From positions 1 to 12,543 of the forward strand of contig JBLHKE010000153.1 in assembly GCA_047619485.1 (NCBI GenBank): 12,543 nucleotides of DNA. The letters are read 5' to 3'. Source of the DNA: JBLHKE01 sp047619485 (lineage in GTDB: Bacteria > Verrucomicrobiota > Verrucomicrobiia > Verrucomicrobiales > DEV007). The translations under genes and the position numbers were made by a program. Shown in pieces: positions 1 to 7,841 of this stretch; within the stretch, counting starts at the first letter, position 1, and each line of letters begins with the position of its first letter. The notes under the pieces were generated by a model. The model was not told where the DNA came from. It made no database searches and saw only the letters and a program-made list of their open reading frames with translations.

Positions 1-329
1 TGGCTCGCGAGTCCTCCCTCTTCAAGTTCTTTGCCTGATGCCGTTCGCATGACGACGTCGTCGCGCATAAAATTGCTATCATTGGCATCCTAATAGCCTC
101 CGGCGATAAGGAAAACGCGCTGACGTATCAACTGCTCGATGCTGTGAATCGCTGACTTACGAGGATCGTCGATGGCTCCGGCAAGTTGCCTTAGCAATCT
201 ATCCGCGATTCCACTGCGCACGAGCGCTGCGAGACCGGCGTCGCTGGTAAGTTCCGGTTCATCAAACCTCACGTCCCACTCTCTGCCGAAAAGCGAGCCC
301 GTTGGCAGCGGCTTGAGTTCATTTTCTCA
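1..329 (-). pseudogene. IS1380-family transposase, N-terminal remnant with in-frame stop
   Basis: On the minus strand from about 329 down to the window edge the translation has the N-terminal hallmark of IS1380-family DDE transposases: RFDEPELTSDAGLAAL, then a segment ending IRQRVFLIAGGY, then DANDSNFMRDD, then GKELEEGGLAS. The family normally reads GYEDAND at the join; here the E codon is TAG (positions 92-90), a one-base change from GAG, so the frame closes after about 60 residues but the homology continues beyond it. The 5' end is also doubtful: the only usual in-frame start is GTG at 272, while frame-compatible sequence continues upstream to a TGA at 329-327, and the nearest ATG lies in another frame. 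The window cuts the element, so the DDE catalytic core is not visible. The family call rests on remembered family motifs. It is very probably non-functional unless the stop is suppressed. Confidence 0.72.
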
Positions 330-502
330 CCGCCAGAAATATTCTTTTCCTTATCAGGATTGCTCTCTTTTTATCCATAATTCGCTGTGTATTAAGATGT
401 TGCAATGTGCGGCACTTATCTTACGCGAATAATTCAGGCTAGGGGGGATGCGGCTTAGCGGCGATTTACCCGTTTAACTTCAGATTAAGATCAGTGTTAA
501 CC
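330..502. other. Non-coding stretch between transposase remnant and lactonase pseudogene; possible IS end
   Basis: I see no credible gene here. Up to about 425 it is AT-richer than its surroundings, as expected for the untranslated end of an insertion sequence. Near 427-447 it contains the AT-rich segment GAATAATTC followed by GGCTAGGGGGG, which could be the terminal inverted repeat of the IS1380-type element. This cannot be verified, because the other end of the element is outside the window. No convincing terminator with a U-run was found for the lactonase gene, which ends at 503 on the minus strand. Confidence 0.3.
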
Positions 503-1639
503 TCACTGCCGAGCCGCTGAATCGATTCGCCAACAGGTCACCCATATTGAGGCAATGCCAGTTTCAAGATGTTTCAGCGCGCCCGTCTTCTGATCCACGC
601 GGAAGGCATCGAGTTTATTCTCCAACTCGCTCGCGGCGAAGAGAAAGTTTCCTGTGACGTCGATGCAAAACGAACGTGGGAAACGGTGCGTGGCGCAGTG
701 GCCGACCACGCTTAGGTTCCCCGATTTCTGGTTGATTTCGAACGCCGCCAAGGTGTCGCCGTGAGGCATGCCTGCATCGAGTTTCCGTCCATCGCAGTTC
801 GAGACGTAGGCGAAACGTCCGTTCGGCGTGATCTTGATGTCCGCCGCGTAGCTTGCGCCTTCCCAGCCTGGCGGCAGGGAGGACAGCGATTCGTTCAGCG
901 TTAGCTGGCCCGTCTTGTTGTCGAATTTCCACGGACTGATTCCTCCGCCAGTTTCGTTCGATGTGAACCCCATCGAGAGCGTTGGATGGTGGGTGGAGTG
1001 CCGCGGGCCGTGGTATCGGTGATCCGCGTCAGGGCCGGCAGCAGAAGGGGATCGAGCGGCGTGAGCTTCCCCGTTTCGGAATCGAGTGCAAACTGGAACA
1101 CCGCGTTCGGCTTGGGGTGTGGCACGTAGACGAAGCGATTGCTAGGGTCGGTCGTGACGAAATGCGCGGTTTTGTCAGTGGTGTGCCCTTCCGTTAGCTC
1201 GCCGGTGCAATGACGGATGGCGTCAATCTTCCAAACGCTCACCTTCCCCTCGCCATAGTGCGCTCCGAGCAGGCTCTTGCCGCTGGCATCGACGTGGATC
1301 GACGGGGATCGACGGGGATTGCATCCCAACCGGCGCGACCTTGAGCTGCTTGAATCCACCGGCCTCGATGGCGATGCTGACAATGTGAGGCTTTGGTCGC
1401 TGTTCACCTTCGACCTTAATGTGCGACTCGAGGTAGAGCATCTCGCCATTGGCCGACAGCGCCATCGGCCCAACGACGCCTGGAAGTTCTAAGCGCGTGT
1501 GTTCGGTGAGCTTTCCTGATGCGGGATCGACACGAAACGAGACCAGCTCCGAGTCCTTCTTAGCCGATGGAAAGAGAAACGGCTCCGCAACTGCGGGCAA
1601 GGTGAGGGCGAGGGTTATCAGGAACGTGAGGCGGTTCAT
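503..1639 (-). pseudogene. Lactonase-family (6-phosphogluconolactonase-like, seven-bladed propeller) gene, two frameshifts
   Basis: Three consecutive minus-strand frames together encode one protein of the lactonase/YbhE-like beta-propeller family. It starts at ATG 1639 with a signal peptide (MNRLTFLITLALTLPAVAEP), so the ancestral product was exported. Family features are spread over all three frames: the repeated D.ASGKLT/ETGKLT/KTGQLT/KTGALK blade signatures, SIHVDASGKSLLGAHYGEG, GPRHSTHHPT followed by SNETGGGISPW, and the terminal blade ending TGIASIWV. Frame 1 runs to about 1317. The switch to frame 2 is explained by a perfect 10-bp tandem duplication at 1297-1316. The switch to frame 3 is best explained by one base missing from the G run at 1047-1050. 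Correcting both gives exactly 376 codons, a normal length for the family. The enzyme family hydrolyses sugar lactones, but many exported members have unknown substrates. It is transcribed divergently from the DUF1501 cluster. A weak GAGAG motif precedes the start. Confidence 0.8.
1297..1316. repeat. Perfect 10-bp tandem duplication disrupting the lactonase frame
   Basis: The unit GATCGACGGG occurs twice head to tail (1297-1306 and 1307-1316) and is followed by GAT. On the minus strand the upstream frame reads VGMQSPSI then drifts into PVDPRRCQRQ, while the next frame reads PSIHVDASGKSLLGAHYGEG, the expected family sequence. Removing one copy joins the frames exactly. Ten is not a multiple of three, so the duplication alone accounts for the frame change. 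Confidence 0.88.
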
Positions 1640-1762
1640 CTCTCTTTGTTTAGGGCAATTCCCAACTCAAATCGACCTTTCAATTTCCGGCTAGCCTCCG
1701 TCGATCGTCACCGGGCTAACATTTCATGAGACTTCTGAGAACGGCCCTAGTTAAACCACTCA
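1640..1762. promoter_or_regulatory. Divergent intergenic region between lactonase pseudogene and DUF1501 cluster
   Basis: This 123-bp gap separates the start codons of two divergently oriented units, so it must hold whatever promoters drive the plus-strand cluster and drove the lactonase. I could not pick confident -35/-10 boxes in either direction. An in-frame TAG at 1748-1750 bounds the DUF1501 gene on its 5' side. There is no recognisable Shine-Dalgarno sequence before ATG 1763. Confidence 0.4.
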
Positions 1763-3136
1763 ATGCAGCGCGACCATCAATCCTCACCGAGCCGGCACGG
1801 ATGTGCAGGATTTCGCAATTTGTCGCGCCGCCAGGCATTACGAGTGGGCTCGCTCGGGGCGCTGGGCTTGTCGATGGGCGACCTGTTCCGGTTGCAGGCG
1901 GCGGACAAGCCCCCTACTGGCGACGCGAAAGCTTTGAGTGTGATTCAACTCCATCTCGGCGGCGGGATGCAGCAGCAGGAATCGTTCGATCCCAAGCCGG
2001 AGGCACCCGTGGAGATCCGCGGCCAGTTCGGCGTGACCAAGACCAAGACTGGCGATCTGCTCAGCGAGAATTTCCCGCGCACGGCGAAGGTCTCGGACAA
2101 GCTCACGGTGATCCGCAGCATGGTGGGAAAGATTCCGGATCACGGACAAGCGACCTATCACCTCTTCACCGGTTACACGCCCACCGCAGTAATCGATTAC
2201 CCGCAAATGGGCTCGGTCATCTCGCACGAACTCGGCAAGCGCACCGAGATGCCGCCTTACGTGGCGATCCCCGGCAAGGGTGGATTCTCCGGCGGCACCG
2301 GATTTCTCAGCAGCACCTACGGGCCCTTTGAAATCGGGGCCGACCCGGGCGCTGCCAACTACAAAGTACGCGATTTCTCCATCCCCGATGCGGTTTCAAA
2401 AGAGCGCTTCGACCGTCGCCAGAGCGCGCGGCAGATCATCGAGAAACGCATCCGCCAATTGGAATCCAATCCACAACTGTTAGAGACGATGGACGATTTC
2501 TATAAGCAGGCCTACGCGCTGTTGACCTCACCCAAGGCCCAGGCCGCGTTCTCGCTCGAGTCCGAGACTGAGAAGACGAAGCTGCTCTACGGCAGCGATG
2601 TCGTCGGCTTGAGGGGCCCTGACAACCGCTACCATCCGAAAGGGCTCGCCGAACGACTCATCGTCGCCCGTCGCCTGGTGGAGTCTGGCGTGCGCTTCGT
2701 GACCGTGAACTACGGGGCTTGGGATTGCCACGTGGATGTAAAAAGCAACACGCTCGATCAGATGCCGGCACTCGATGCCGCGATCGCCGGGATGGTGACC
2801 GACCTGGAGCAACGCGGTTTGTTGGACACGACGATCTTCTGGGTGACGAGCGAGTTCGGTCGCACGCCGAAAGTGAACCGCGATGGCGGGCGCGACCACT
2901 GGGCGCGCAACTACTCGAACTTGATTGCAGGTGGAGGATTTACCCGAGGCCAGTTCTACGGTGCGAGCGACGCCACCGGCGGCGAACCCGCCCGCAACGC
3001 CGTGCCGCTTGAGGATCTGCTATACACGATCTATCACCAGTTAGGGATCGATGCTAACAAAGAGCTACTTGCCTTCGGCACTCGCCCTATCGAAATCATC
3101 AAGGGCGGCAAGTTGGTGACGGGACTGTTAGTTTAG
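1763..3136 (+). CDS. DUF1501 domain-containing exported protein
   Basis: This 457-residue protein has a twin-arginine type leader: S-R-R at residues 21-23, then a hydrophobic stretch ending near QAA (about residue 47), so export of a folded protein through Tat is likely. The body matches DUF1501, a family distantly related to sulfatases and alkaline phosphatases that is greatly expanded in Planctomycetes and Verrucomicrobia. Visible signatures are QLHLGGGMQQQESFDPKPE (about 62-80), TSEFGRTP (362-369), GGRDHW (375-380), then LIAGGGFTRGQFYGASDA and the closing LEDLLYTIYHQLGID and RPIEII. The N-terminal motif differs from the commoner GGPSQLDTFDPKP form, having M-Q-Q-Q-E-S in place of P-S-x-x-D-T. 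ATG 1763 is the first possible start after an in-frame stop. It is the first gene of a tight plus-strand cluster with a 9-bp gap to the next. The biochemical role of DUF1501 is not established. Confidence 0.92.
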   Translation: MQRDHQSSPSRHGCAGFRNLSRRQALRVGSLGALGLSMGDLFRLQAADKPPTGDAKALSVIQLHLGGGMQQQESFDPKPEAPVEIRGQFGVTKTKTGDLLSENFPRTAKVSDKLTVIRSMVGKIPDHGQATYHLFTGYTPTAVIDYPQMGSVISHELGKRTEMPPYVAIPGKGGFSGGTGFLSSTYGPFEIGADPGAANYKVRDFSIPDAVSKERFDRRQSARQIIEKRIRQLESNPQLLETMDDFYKQAYALLTSPKAQAAFSLESETEKTKLLYGSDVVGLRGPDNRYHPKGLAERLIVARRLVESGVRFVTVNYGAWDCHVDVKSNTLDQMPALDAAIAGMVTDLEQRGLLDTTIFWVTSEFGRTPKVNRDGGRDHWARNYSNLIAGGGFTRGQFYGASDATGGEPARNAVPLEDLLYTIYHQLGIDANKELLAFGTRPIEIIKGGKLVTGLLV

Positions 3137-3145
3137 CCACGCCGG

Positions 3146-5605
3146 ATGATCTATTCACTCAGCCCCCTATTTCTCCTGCTAGCTATGGCGCTAGTGATGC
3201 ATTCGCGTGACGCCACCGCTGGAGTGAAGAGCGTTGAGCGAACCTTGCCGCGCTATGGGCAACGCGGGACGACCGTCGAGGTCGAGATCCAAGGTGTCTC
3301 CCTCAACCAGCCGCGCGAGATTATCTTCTTCAAGCCCGGTATCCGCGCCTTCGATCTGCACTTAAAAGAGGACCCGCCCCAACGCCGAAGCTTCGCCCAC
3401 GGTGCCTACCTCGATGCGGCCATCACCTGCAAGTTCGAGATCGCTCCCGATTGCCCTCCGGGCCAGTACGCCTTCCGCCTTCTTACCGCCACGGAACTTT
3501 CTCACATTGGCACCTTTCACGTCTCGCCGTTCCCCACCATCGCAGAGGCGGCCGAGCCGAATGACTTGCTCCAGCAAGCCATGCCGGTGGCGACTAACAT
3601 CACGGTTAATGGCATGCTCGGACGCGACCCGGAGGATTATTTCCGCGTCGCCGTCAAGGCCGGTCAACGCCTCGCGGTCGAGCTCGATTCGGTGCGGATC
3701 GCTGATCAGGGTTACGGCGGTTCAGAGTTTGATCTCGCGGTGCGGATTCTCAATGCAGACGGGCGAGAGATCGCATCGAACGATGACAATGCTCTCCATC
3801 TCCAGGACCCTGTCATTGCCATGGAAATCAACTACGATGGTGACGCCTTCGTGGTGGTGAGGCGCTCGGTGAACCAGCCACAGCAGACGCCCTACGCGAT
3901 CCACATCGGCACGAATCGCCGCGCGCTCGTGGCCTTTCCACCAGGCGGTCCATCTGGCAAGACGCAGAGCTTGCGGATGATCGGTGACCCTGGCGGCGAC
4001 TTCGAGGTGGATCTCGCGATCCCAGAATCGGCAGGAGATTTCGAATACTTCGGTGAGGCGCCCTCCGGCGTGCCCCTCCGCTCGAGCCCGTTTGCGAATT
4101 TGTTAGAAAGTTCTGACGGCACTGACACACCCGTTCAGCAGTTACCAATCGCTCTCAACGGCATCATCGATCGCCACGACGACATCGACCGCTTCCTGCT
4201 CTCGGCCACGAAAGACCAGCCGCTCCACGTGCGCGTCTTCTCGGCGGCACTGGGATCACCCATCGATCCGCTGATCCGCATCCGCAATGCTGCGGGCGAG
4301 ATCGAGTTGCTTCCCGACGATGCCAGCCTGCCAGACCGCGACGTCTTCGGCACGTCTTACCGTGCTGGCGGCGGGCGCCCCGAGATCCTCGATCCCTCAA
4401 TCATCTGGACTCCAAAGGCCGATGGCGATTACGTCCTCGAGATCGCCGACAGTAGCGGCGCAGGCGGGCCGACCGGGGTCTACCGGGTCGAGATTCAAGC
4501 ACCGCGCACGCTCGTTCAAACGGTACTCTGGAGCCGCACCTTCGATTGGGCCGAGAGCACCCGCGTGACAGGTCTAGCGATCCCACAAGAGGGGCGCTGG
4601 ACGGTGAACGTCTCCCTGCCGAACGGCCAGTGGAACCGACCCACTGGCGAGTTCGATCTCATCGCCCACGGACTTCCTGAAGGCGTGCGTCTCGTGTCCC
4701 CACGCATCAAGCCAGGCGTGTCGCTTTGGCCGGTGCAATTCGAGGCTAACGCAGACGCAAAGCCCGGCGGCGCGGTGATCATGCTGTCGGCCAAGTCAGC
4801 CGAGGGGACATCGACTATCATAAGTCGCTCACAGGAGAATATTCCGTTCCTCAACCACTCGGGTGGCGATGCCCTGCATCACGTCCAGGTGGATCGCTAT
4901 GTCCTTGGGGTGACGGACCCGGCGCCGTTCACCCTCGACATCGAGCCGCCACGCGCGGCACTGGTTCGCGGCGGTGAGTTGGCGATCCCTGTCAAGATCA
5001 AGCGCCGTGAGGGTTTTGTGAGTGCCGTGGAATACTGGGTCGGGTTTGTAGACGGCGCCATCAGCCCGCAACCACCGACCACCATCGCGGCAGGCGAAAC
5101 CGCTAGTATCCTGCGCCTGTCGGCGAGCGCTTCGGCCCCACTGGGAGACCAGCCTCTCGTCGTGCTTGGACGTTCGCTAGAAGGCGTGATCCCGCGCAGC
5201 CTTGGCGCTGGCGACCGCCGCACCTCGTCGGAGATCGTCACCCTCACTGTCGCCGAACCCTACGTCGAACTCGCCTCGCAACCCGCAAACCTGCGGCGCG
5301 GCGAGCGCAAGGCATTCGCCTGGACGGTGAAACACAAGACACCGTTCGAAGGCGAAGCTCGCGTCCAGTTGCTCGGGCTGCCCAAGGGTGTCAGCACGAT
5401 TGGCGACGATCCGCGACTGACAAAGGAATCAAACGAGGTCGTCTTCGAACTGGAGGCGACCGGCGAGGCTTTGTTAGGGCAGGTCACGGGGCTCGGCTGT
5501 GAGATCCTGGTCTCCGTCGCCGGGCAGGAAGTGGCGCAGCGCACTGGCAGAGGGACATTGCGCATCGACCCCTTTGCAGCCGCCGATTCAGGAGGAGACA
5601 AATGA
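3146..5605 (+). CDS. Exported PPC-domain (pre-peptidase C-terminal-like) protein
   Basis: This is an 819-residue secreted protein with an N-terminal hydrophobic signal (about residues 1-25, cleavage possible near DATAG). Residues about 28-70 (VKSVERTLPRYGQRGTTVEVEIQG and the following FFKPGI) resemble the Ig-like start of planctomycete PPC proteins. Two PPC-type beta domains follow: one at about 137-254, beginning EPNDLLQQAMPV and containing DYFRV and AGQRLAVELDS, and a second at about 333-451, containing IDRHDDIDRFLLSA and DGDYVLEIAD. The rest looks like further Ig-like beta-sandwich sequence with no enzyme motif that I recognise. PPC domains are non-catalytic modules found in secreted proteins, so a binding or scaffolding role beside the neighbouring proteins is an inference. 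No clear Shine-Dalgarno precedes ATG 3146. The stop overlaps the start of the next gene as ATGA, indicating translational coupling. Confidence 0.88.
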   Translation: MIYSLSPLFLLLAMALVMHSRDATAGVKSVERTLPRYGQRGTTVEVEIQGVSLNQPREIIFFKPGIRAFDLHLKEDPPQRRSFAHGAYLDAAITCKFEIAPDCPPGQYAFRLLTATELSHIGTFHVSPFPTIAEAAEPNDLLQQAMPVATNITVNGMLGRDPEDYFRVAVKAGQRLAVELDSVRIADQGYGGSEFDLAVRILNADGREIASNDDNALHLQDPVIAMEINYDGDAFVVVRRSVNQPQQTPYAIHIGTNRRALVAFPPGGPSGKTQSLRMIGDPGGDFEVDLAIPESAGDFEYFGEAPSGVPLRSSPFANLLESSDGTDTPVQQLPIALNGIIDRHDDIDRFLLSATKDQPLHVRVFSAALGSPIDPLIRIRNAAGEIELLPDDASLPDRDVFGTSYRAGGGRPEILDPSIIWTPKADGDYVLEIADSSGAGGPTGVYRVEIQAPRTLVQTVLWSRTFDWAESTRVTGLAIPQEGRWTVNVSLPNGQWNRPTGEFDLIAHGLPEGVRLVSPRIKPGVSLWPVQFEANADAKPGGAVIMLSAKSAEGTSTIISRSQENIPFLNHSGGDALHHVQVDRYVLGVTDPAPFTLDIEPPRAALVRGGELAIPVKIKRREGFVSAVEYWVGFVDGAISPQPPTTIAAGETASILRLSASASAPLGDQPLVVLGRSLEGVIPRSLGAGDRRTSSEIVTLTVAEPYVELASQPANLRRGERKAFAWTVKHKTPFEGEARVQLLGLPKGVSTIGDDPRLTKESNEVVFELEATGEALLGQVTGLGCEILVSVAGQEVAQRTGRGTLRIDPFAAADSGGDK
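5590..5595 (+). promoter_or_regulatory. Strong Shine-Dalgarno for the DUF1549/DUF1553 gene
   Basis: AGGAGG lies 6 nt before ATG 5602, inside the last codons of the PPC gene. It fixes the start of the downstream gene and supports coupled translation across the 4-bp overlap. Other genes of the cluster lack such a site. Confidence 0.85.
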
Positions 5606-7830
5606 CACGCACACACATGATCCGACCAAGCGCCTTCTGGCTTCTATTCTCGCTCCTCTTCCCCGCGCTATTCCTAGCAGAGGAACCAGAGGCACCGAGC
5701 TTCCGCAAGGACGTCATGCCGGTCTTGTTCCGGGCCGGTTGCAACGCCGGAACCTGCCACGGATCCGCGCAGGGAAAGGATGGCTTCATGCTCTCACTCT
5801 TTGGCTACGATCCAAAGGGAGACTACCACCGCATCGTCAACGAGATGGTCGGGCGCCGCCTCAATCTCGCCGTGCCGGAGCAGAGCTTGCTGCTTGCCAA
5901 AGCCACCGGCTCCGTGCCTCACACAGGCGGCGAGCTATTTGATAAACAGAGCCAACTCTATTCCACCCTGCTTCGGTGGATCGAGGCAGGCGCACCCGAT
6001 GACGATGCGGCAATTGCCGAAGCCATCGGCCTGGAACTCTCCAACGCGCGCTTCACCTTCGAGAACGCCAGCGCGACAGATGCCATCAACGTGTCTGCCA
6101 TCTACGGCGACGGATCTCGTCGCGATGTCACCTCGCTCGCCAGGTTTCATAGCAATAACACTAGTGTTGCCGTGATCGACGAACACGGGCAAGTCACCGC
6201 GACTGGCTCGGGCGACACCCATGTCTTCGCCCGCTTCAACCGCTTCACCATCGGCGCCGAAGTCATCGTGCTCCCGCCGTCTGAGGGCTTCGCCTGGCCA
6301 GATCCGCCAGCGAATAATTACATTGATACCATCGTCTTCGATCGGCTTGAGAAGCTTCGCATCGCGCCGTCCGAGCTCTGCGACGACGAGACTTTCCTGC
6401 GCCGCATCACGCTCGATCTTGCCGCCCGGCCGCCCACGCCGCAGGAGTACGAGGCCTTCATCAACGATAAGACCTCGGACAAGCGCCCGCGCAAGATTGA
6501 GCAACTGCTAGTAGACGATGCCTTCGCCGATCTGTGGACGGCCATCTGGAGCGAACAGCTGCGCATCATCGGCGGCAACTACGCGCCGGTGGGCACTCAT
6601 GTGAAGGCGGCCGACTCCTTCCACGAATGGATCCGCATGCAGATGCGCCATGACCGCCCGCTGAACGAGTTCGTCGCCGAGATGGTGTCCGCGTCCGGGA
6701 GCAACCTGACGAACGGCCCCGTCAATCTCTACACCATGCTCGTCCACGCTCCTCGGCTGGATCCCAAGGCATTCGCGGCCGACTTCTCACAGGCCTTCCT
6801 CGGCGTCCAAATCCAATGTGCCGAATGCCACAATCACCCCTTTGACCGTTGGACGATGGATGATTATTATGGGTTGGTTAGTTTCTTCAGTGGCGTCGAA
6901 CGGAAACCCGGAGTCGAACCCCGCGAGCGCCGCATCTTTTATAACACTTCCGCCCCGCCCGCGAAGCACAAGGTCGATGGCCGCCCGATGCCCGCGAAGA
7001 CGCTCGGTGCCGTCAGTCCGGTTGAGCACAGCGGTGACCCACGCCGCGCTTTGGCAGGGTGGCTGACTTCGCCGGACAACGAGCTCTTCAGTCGCAATCT
7101 CGCCAACCGCATTTGGGCGCAAGTGATAGGGCGTGGAGTGGTCGAACCGGTCGACGATGTCCGCGTGAGTAACCCGCCGGTCAACGGCCCGCTGCTCGAC
7201 GCCTTGTCGAAACGCCTGGTCGAGTCGGGGTTCGACTTGCGCAGCCTCGTGCGCGACATCTGCAACTCCCGCGTCTACCAGCTCAGCAATCAGCCGAACG
7301 CCTCCAATCGGCTTGACACACGGCAGTTCTCGCATGCTTACCTGCGCCGCCTGCGCGCCGACGTGATGTTGGATGCGATCGTCGCTGTGACCGGGGTGCC
7401 ACGCAACCTCAACGGATTCTTGCCCGGCACCCGCGCCATCGATTTCTACCCGCGCCTCAGCGGCAGCACTGAAGGACCACACTTCGGCGAACAGTTCTTC
7501 GAAACCTTTGGCCGTTCCAGCCGCGCGACCATCTGCGCCTGCGAGACTAAGAGCGAGCCAACACTATCACAGACGCTGCACATGACGGTTGGCGAAACCG
7601 TGCAACAACGCCTCGGTGCCAACGGCAAGCTGAAGGCGATCGTCGAGAACAGCGCCACGCCACAGGCAGCTCTCGAGGCGCTGTTTGTCCTCACCCTGAG
7701 CCGCAAACCGACCACGCAGGAAAACGCCGAACTACGCGCTCTGATCGGTGCCGAGGCGAAAGACGTCGCGGTCTATGAGGACATCTTCTGGAGCCTCCTG
7801 AACTCGACTGAGTTCGCCTTCAATCATTGA
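5602..7830 (+). CDS. DUF1549/DUF1553 (PSD1-type) protein with haem-attachment motifs and Ig-like domain
   Basis: This 742-residue exported protein has a hydrophobic signal at about 7-26. Residues 47-53 read CNAGTCH, a CX4CH haem motif in the context AGCNAGTCHGSAQGKDGF, which is common in planctomycete proteins of this type. Residues about 150-225 resemble a bacterial Ig-like (BIG2) domain (SAIYGDGSRRDVTSLARF, then HGQVTATGSG). DUF1549 follows from about 238 (NNYIDTIVFDRLEKL, ETFLRRITLDLAARPP) and contains a canonical CAECH at 406-410 followed by NHPFDRW. DUF1553 runs from about 478 (GDPRRALAGWL, LFSRNLANRIWAQVIGRGVVEP, then ICNSRVYQLS). The motifs suggest covalent haem c at two sites, hence a redox or electron-transfer role outside the cytoplasm. 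The catalytic function of the DUFs is unknown. The start is set by a strong Shine-Dalgarno, and the ATG overlaps the preceding stop. Confidence 0.93.
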   Translation: MTRTHMIRPSAFWLLFSLLFPALFLAEEPEAPSFRKDVMPVLFRAGCNAGTCHGSAQGKDGFMLSLFGYDPKGDYHRIVNEMVGRRLNLAVPEQSLLLAKATGSVPHTGGELFDKQSQLYSTLLRWIEAGAPDDDAAIAEAIGLELSNARFTFENASATDAINVSAIYGDGSRRDVTSLARFHSNNTSVAVIDEHGQVTATGSGDTHVFARFNRFTIGAEVIVLPPSEGFAWPDPPANNYIDTIVFDRLEKLRIAPSELCDDETFLRRITLDLAARPPTPQEYEAFINDKTSDKRPRKIEQLLVDDAFADLWTAIWSEQLRIIGGNYAPVGTHVKAADSFHEWIRMQMRHDRPLNEFVAEMVSASGSNLTNGPVNLYTMLVHAPRLDPKAFAADFSQAFLGVQIQCAECHNHPFDRWTMDDYYGLVSFFSGVERKPGVEPRERRIFYNTSAPPAKHKVDGRPMPAKTLGAVSPVEHSGDPRRALAGWLTSPDNELFSRNLANRIWAQVIGRGVVEPVDDVRVSNPPVNGPLLDALSKRLVESGFDLRSLVRDICNSRVYQLSNQPNASNRLDTRQFSHAYLRRLRADVMLDAIVAVTGVPRNLNGFLPGTRAIDFYPRLSGSTEGPHFGEQFFETFGRSSRATICACETKSEPTLSQTLHMTVGETVQQRLGANGKLKAIVENSATPQAALEALFVLTLSRKPTTQENAELRALIGAEAKDVAVYEDIFWSLLNSTEFAFNH

Positions 7831-7841
7831 TAGAGTCTACG

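Noticed and set aside
1726..2331. 201-residue plus-strand open frame overlapping the DUF1501 start
   Set aside because: The frame is out of phase with the DUF1501 protein, its translation is Arg/Gly/Ser-rich without motifs, and DUF1501 homology begins within the same DNA in the correct frame.
5935..6504. 189-residue minus-strand open frame
   Set aside because: Antisense to the Ig-like and DUF1549 part of the plus-strand gene; no recognisable domain.
6787..7482. 231-residue minus-strand open frame
   Set aside because: It lies wholly antisense inside the DUF1549/DUF1553 gene, whose plus-strand translation has clear family motifs. The antisense product is a low-information shadow typical of GC-rich coding DNA.
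7827..7841. TTG start overlapping the previous stop for the cytochrome-WD40 gene
   Set aside because: ATG 7842 gives a proper signal peptide beginning MMRIRL; the five extra residues add nothing and no Shine-Dalgarno supports the TTG.
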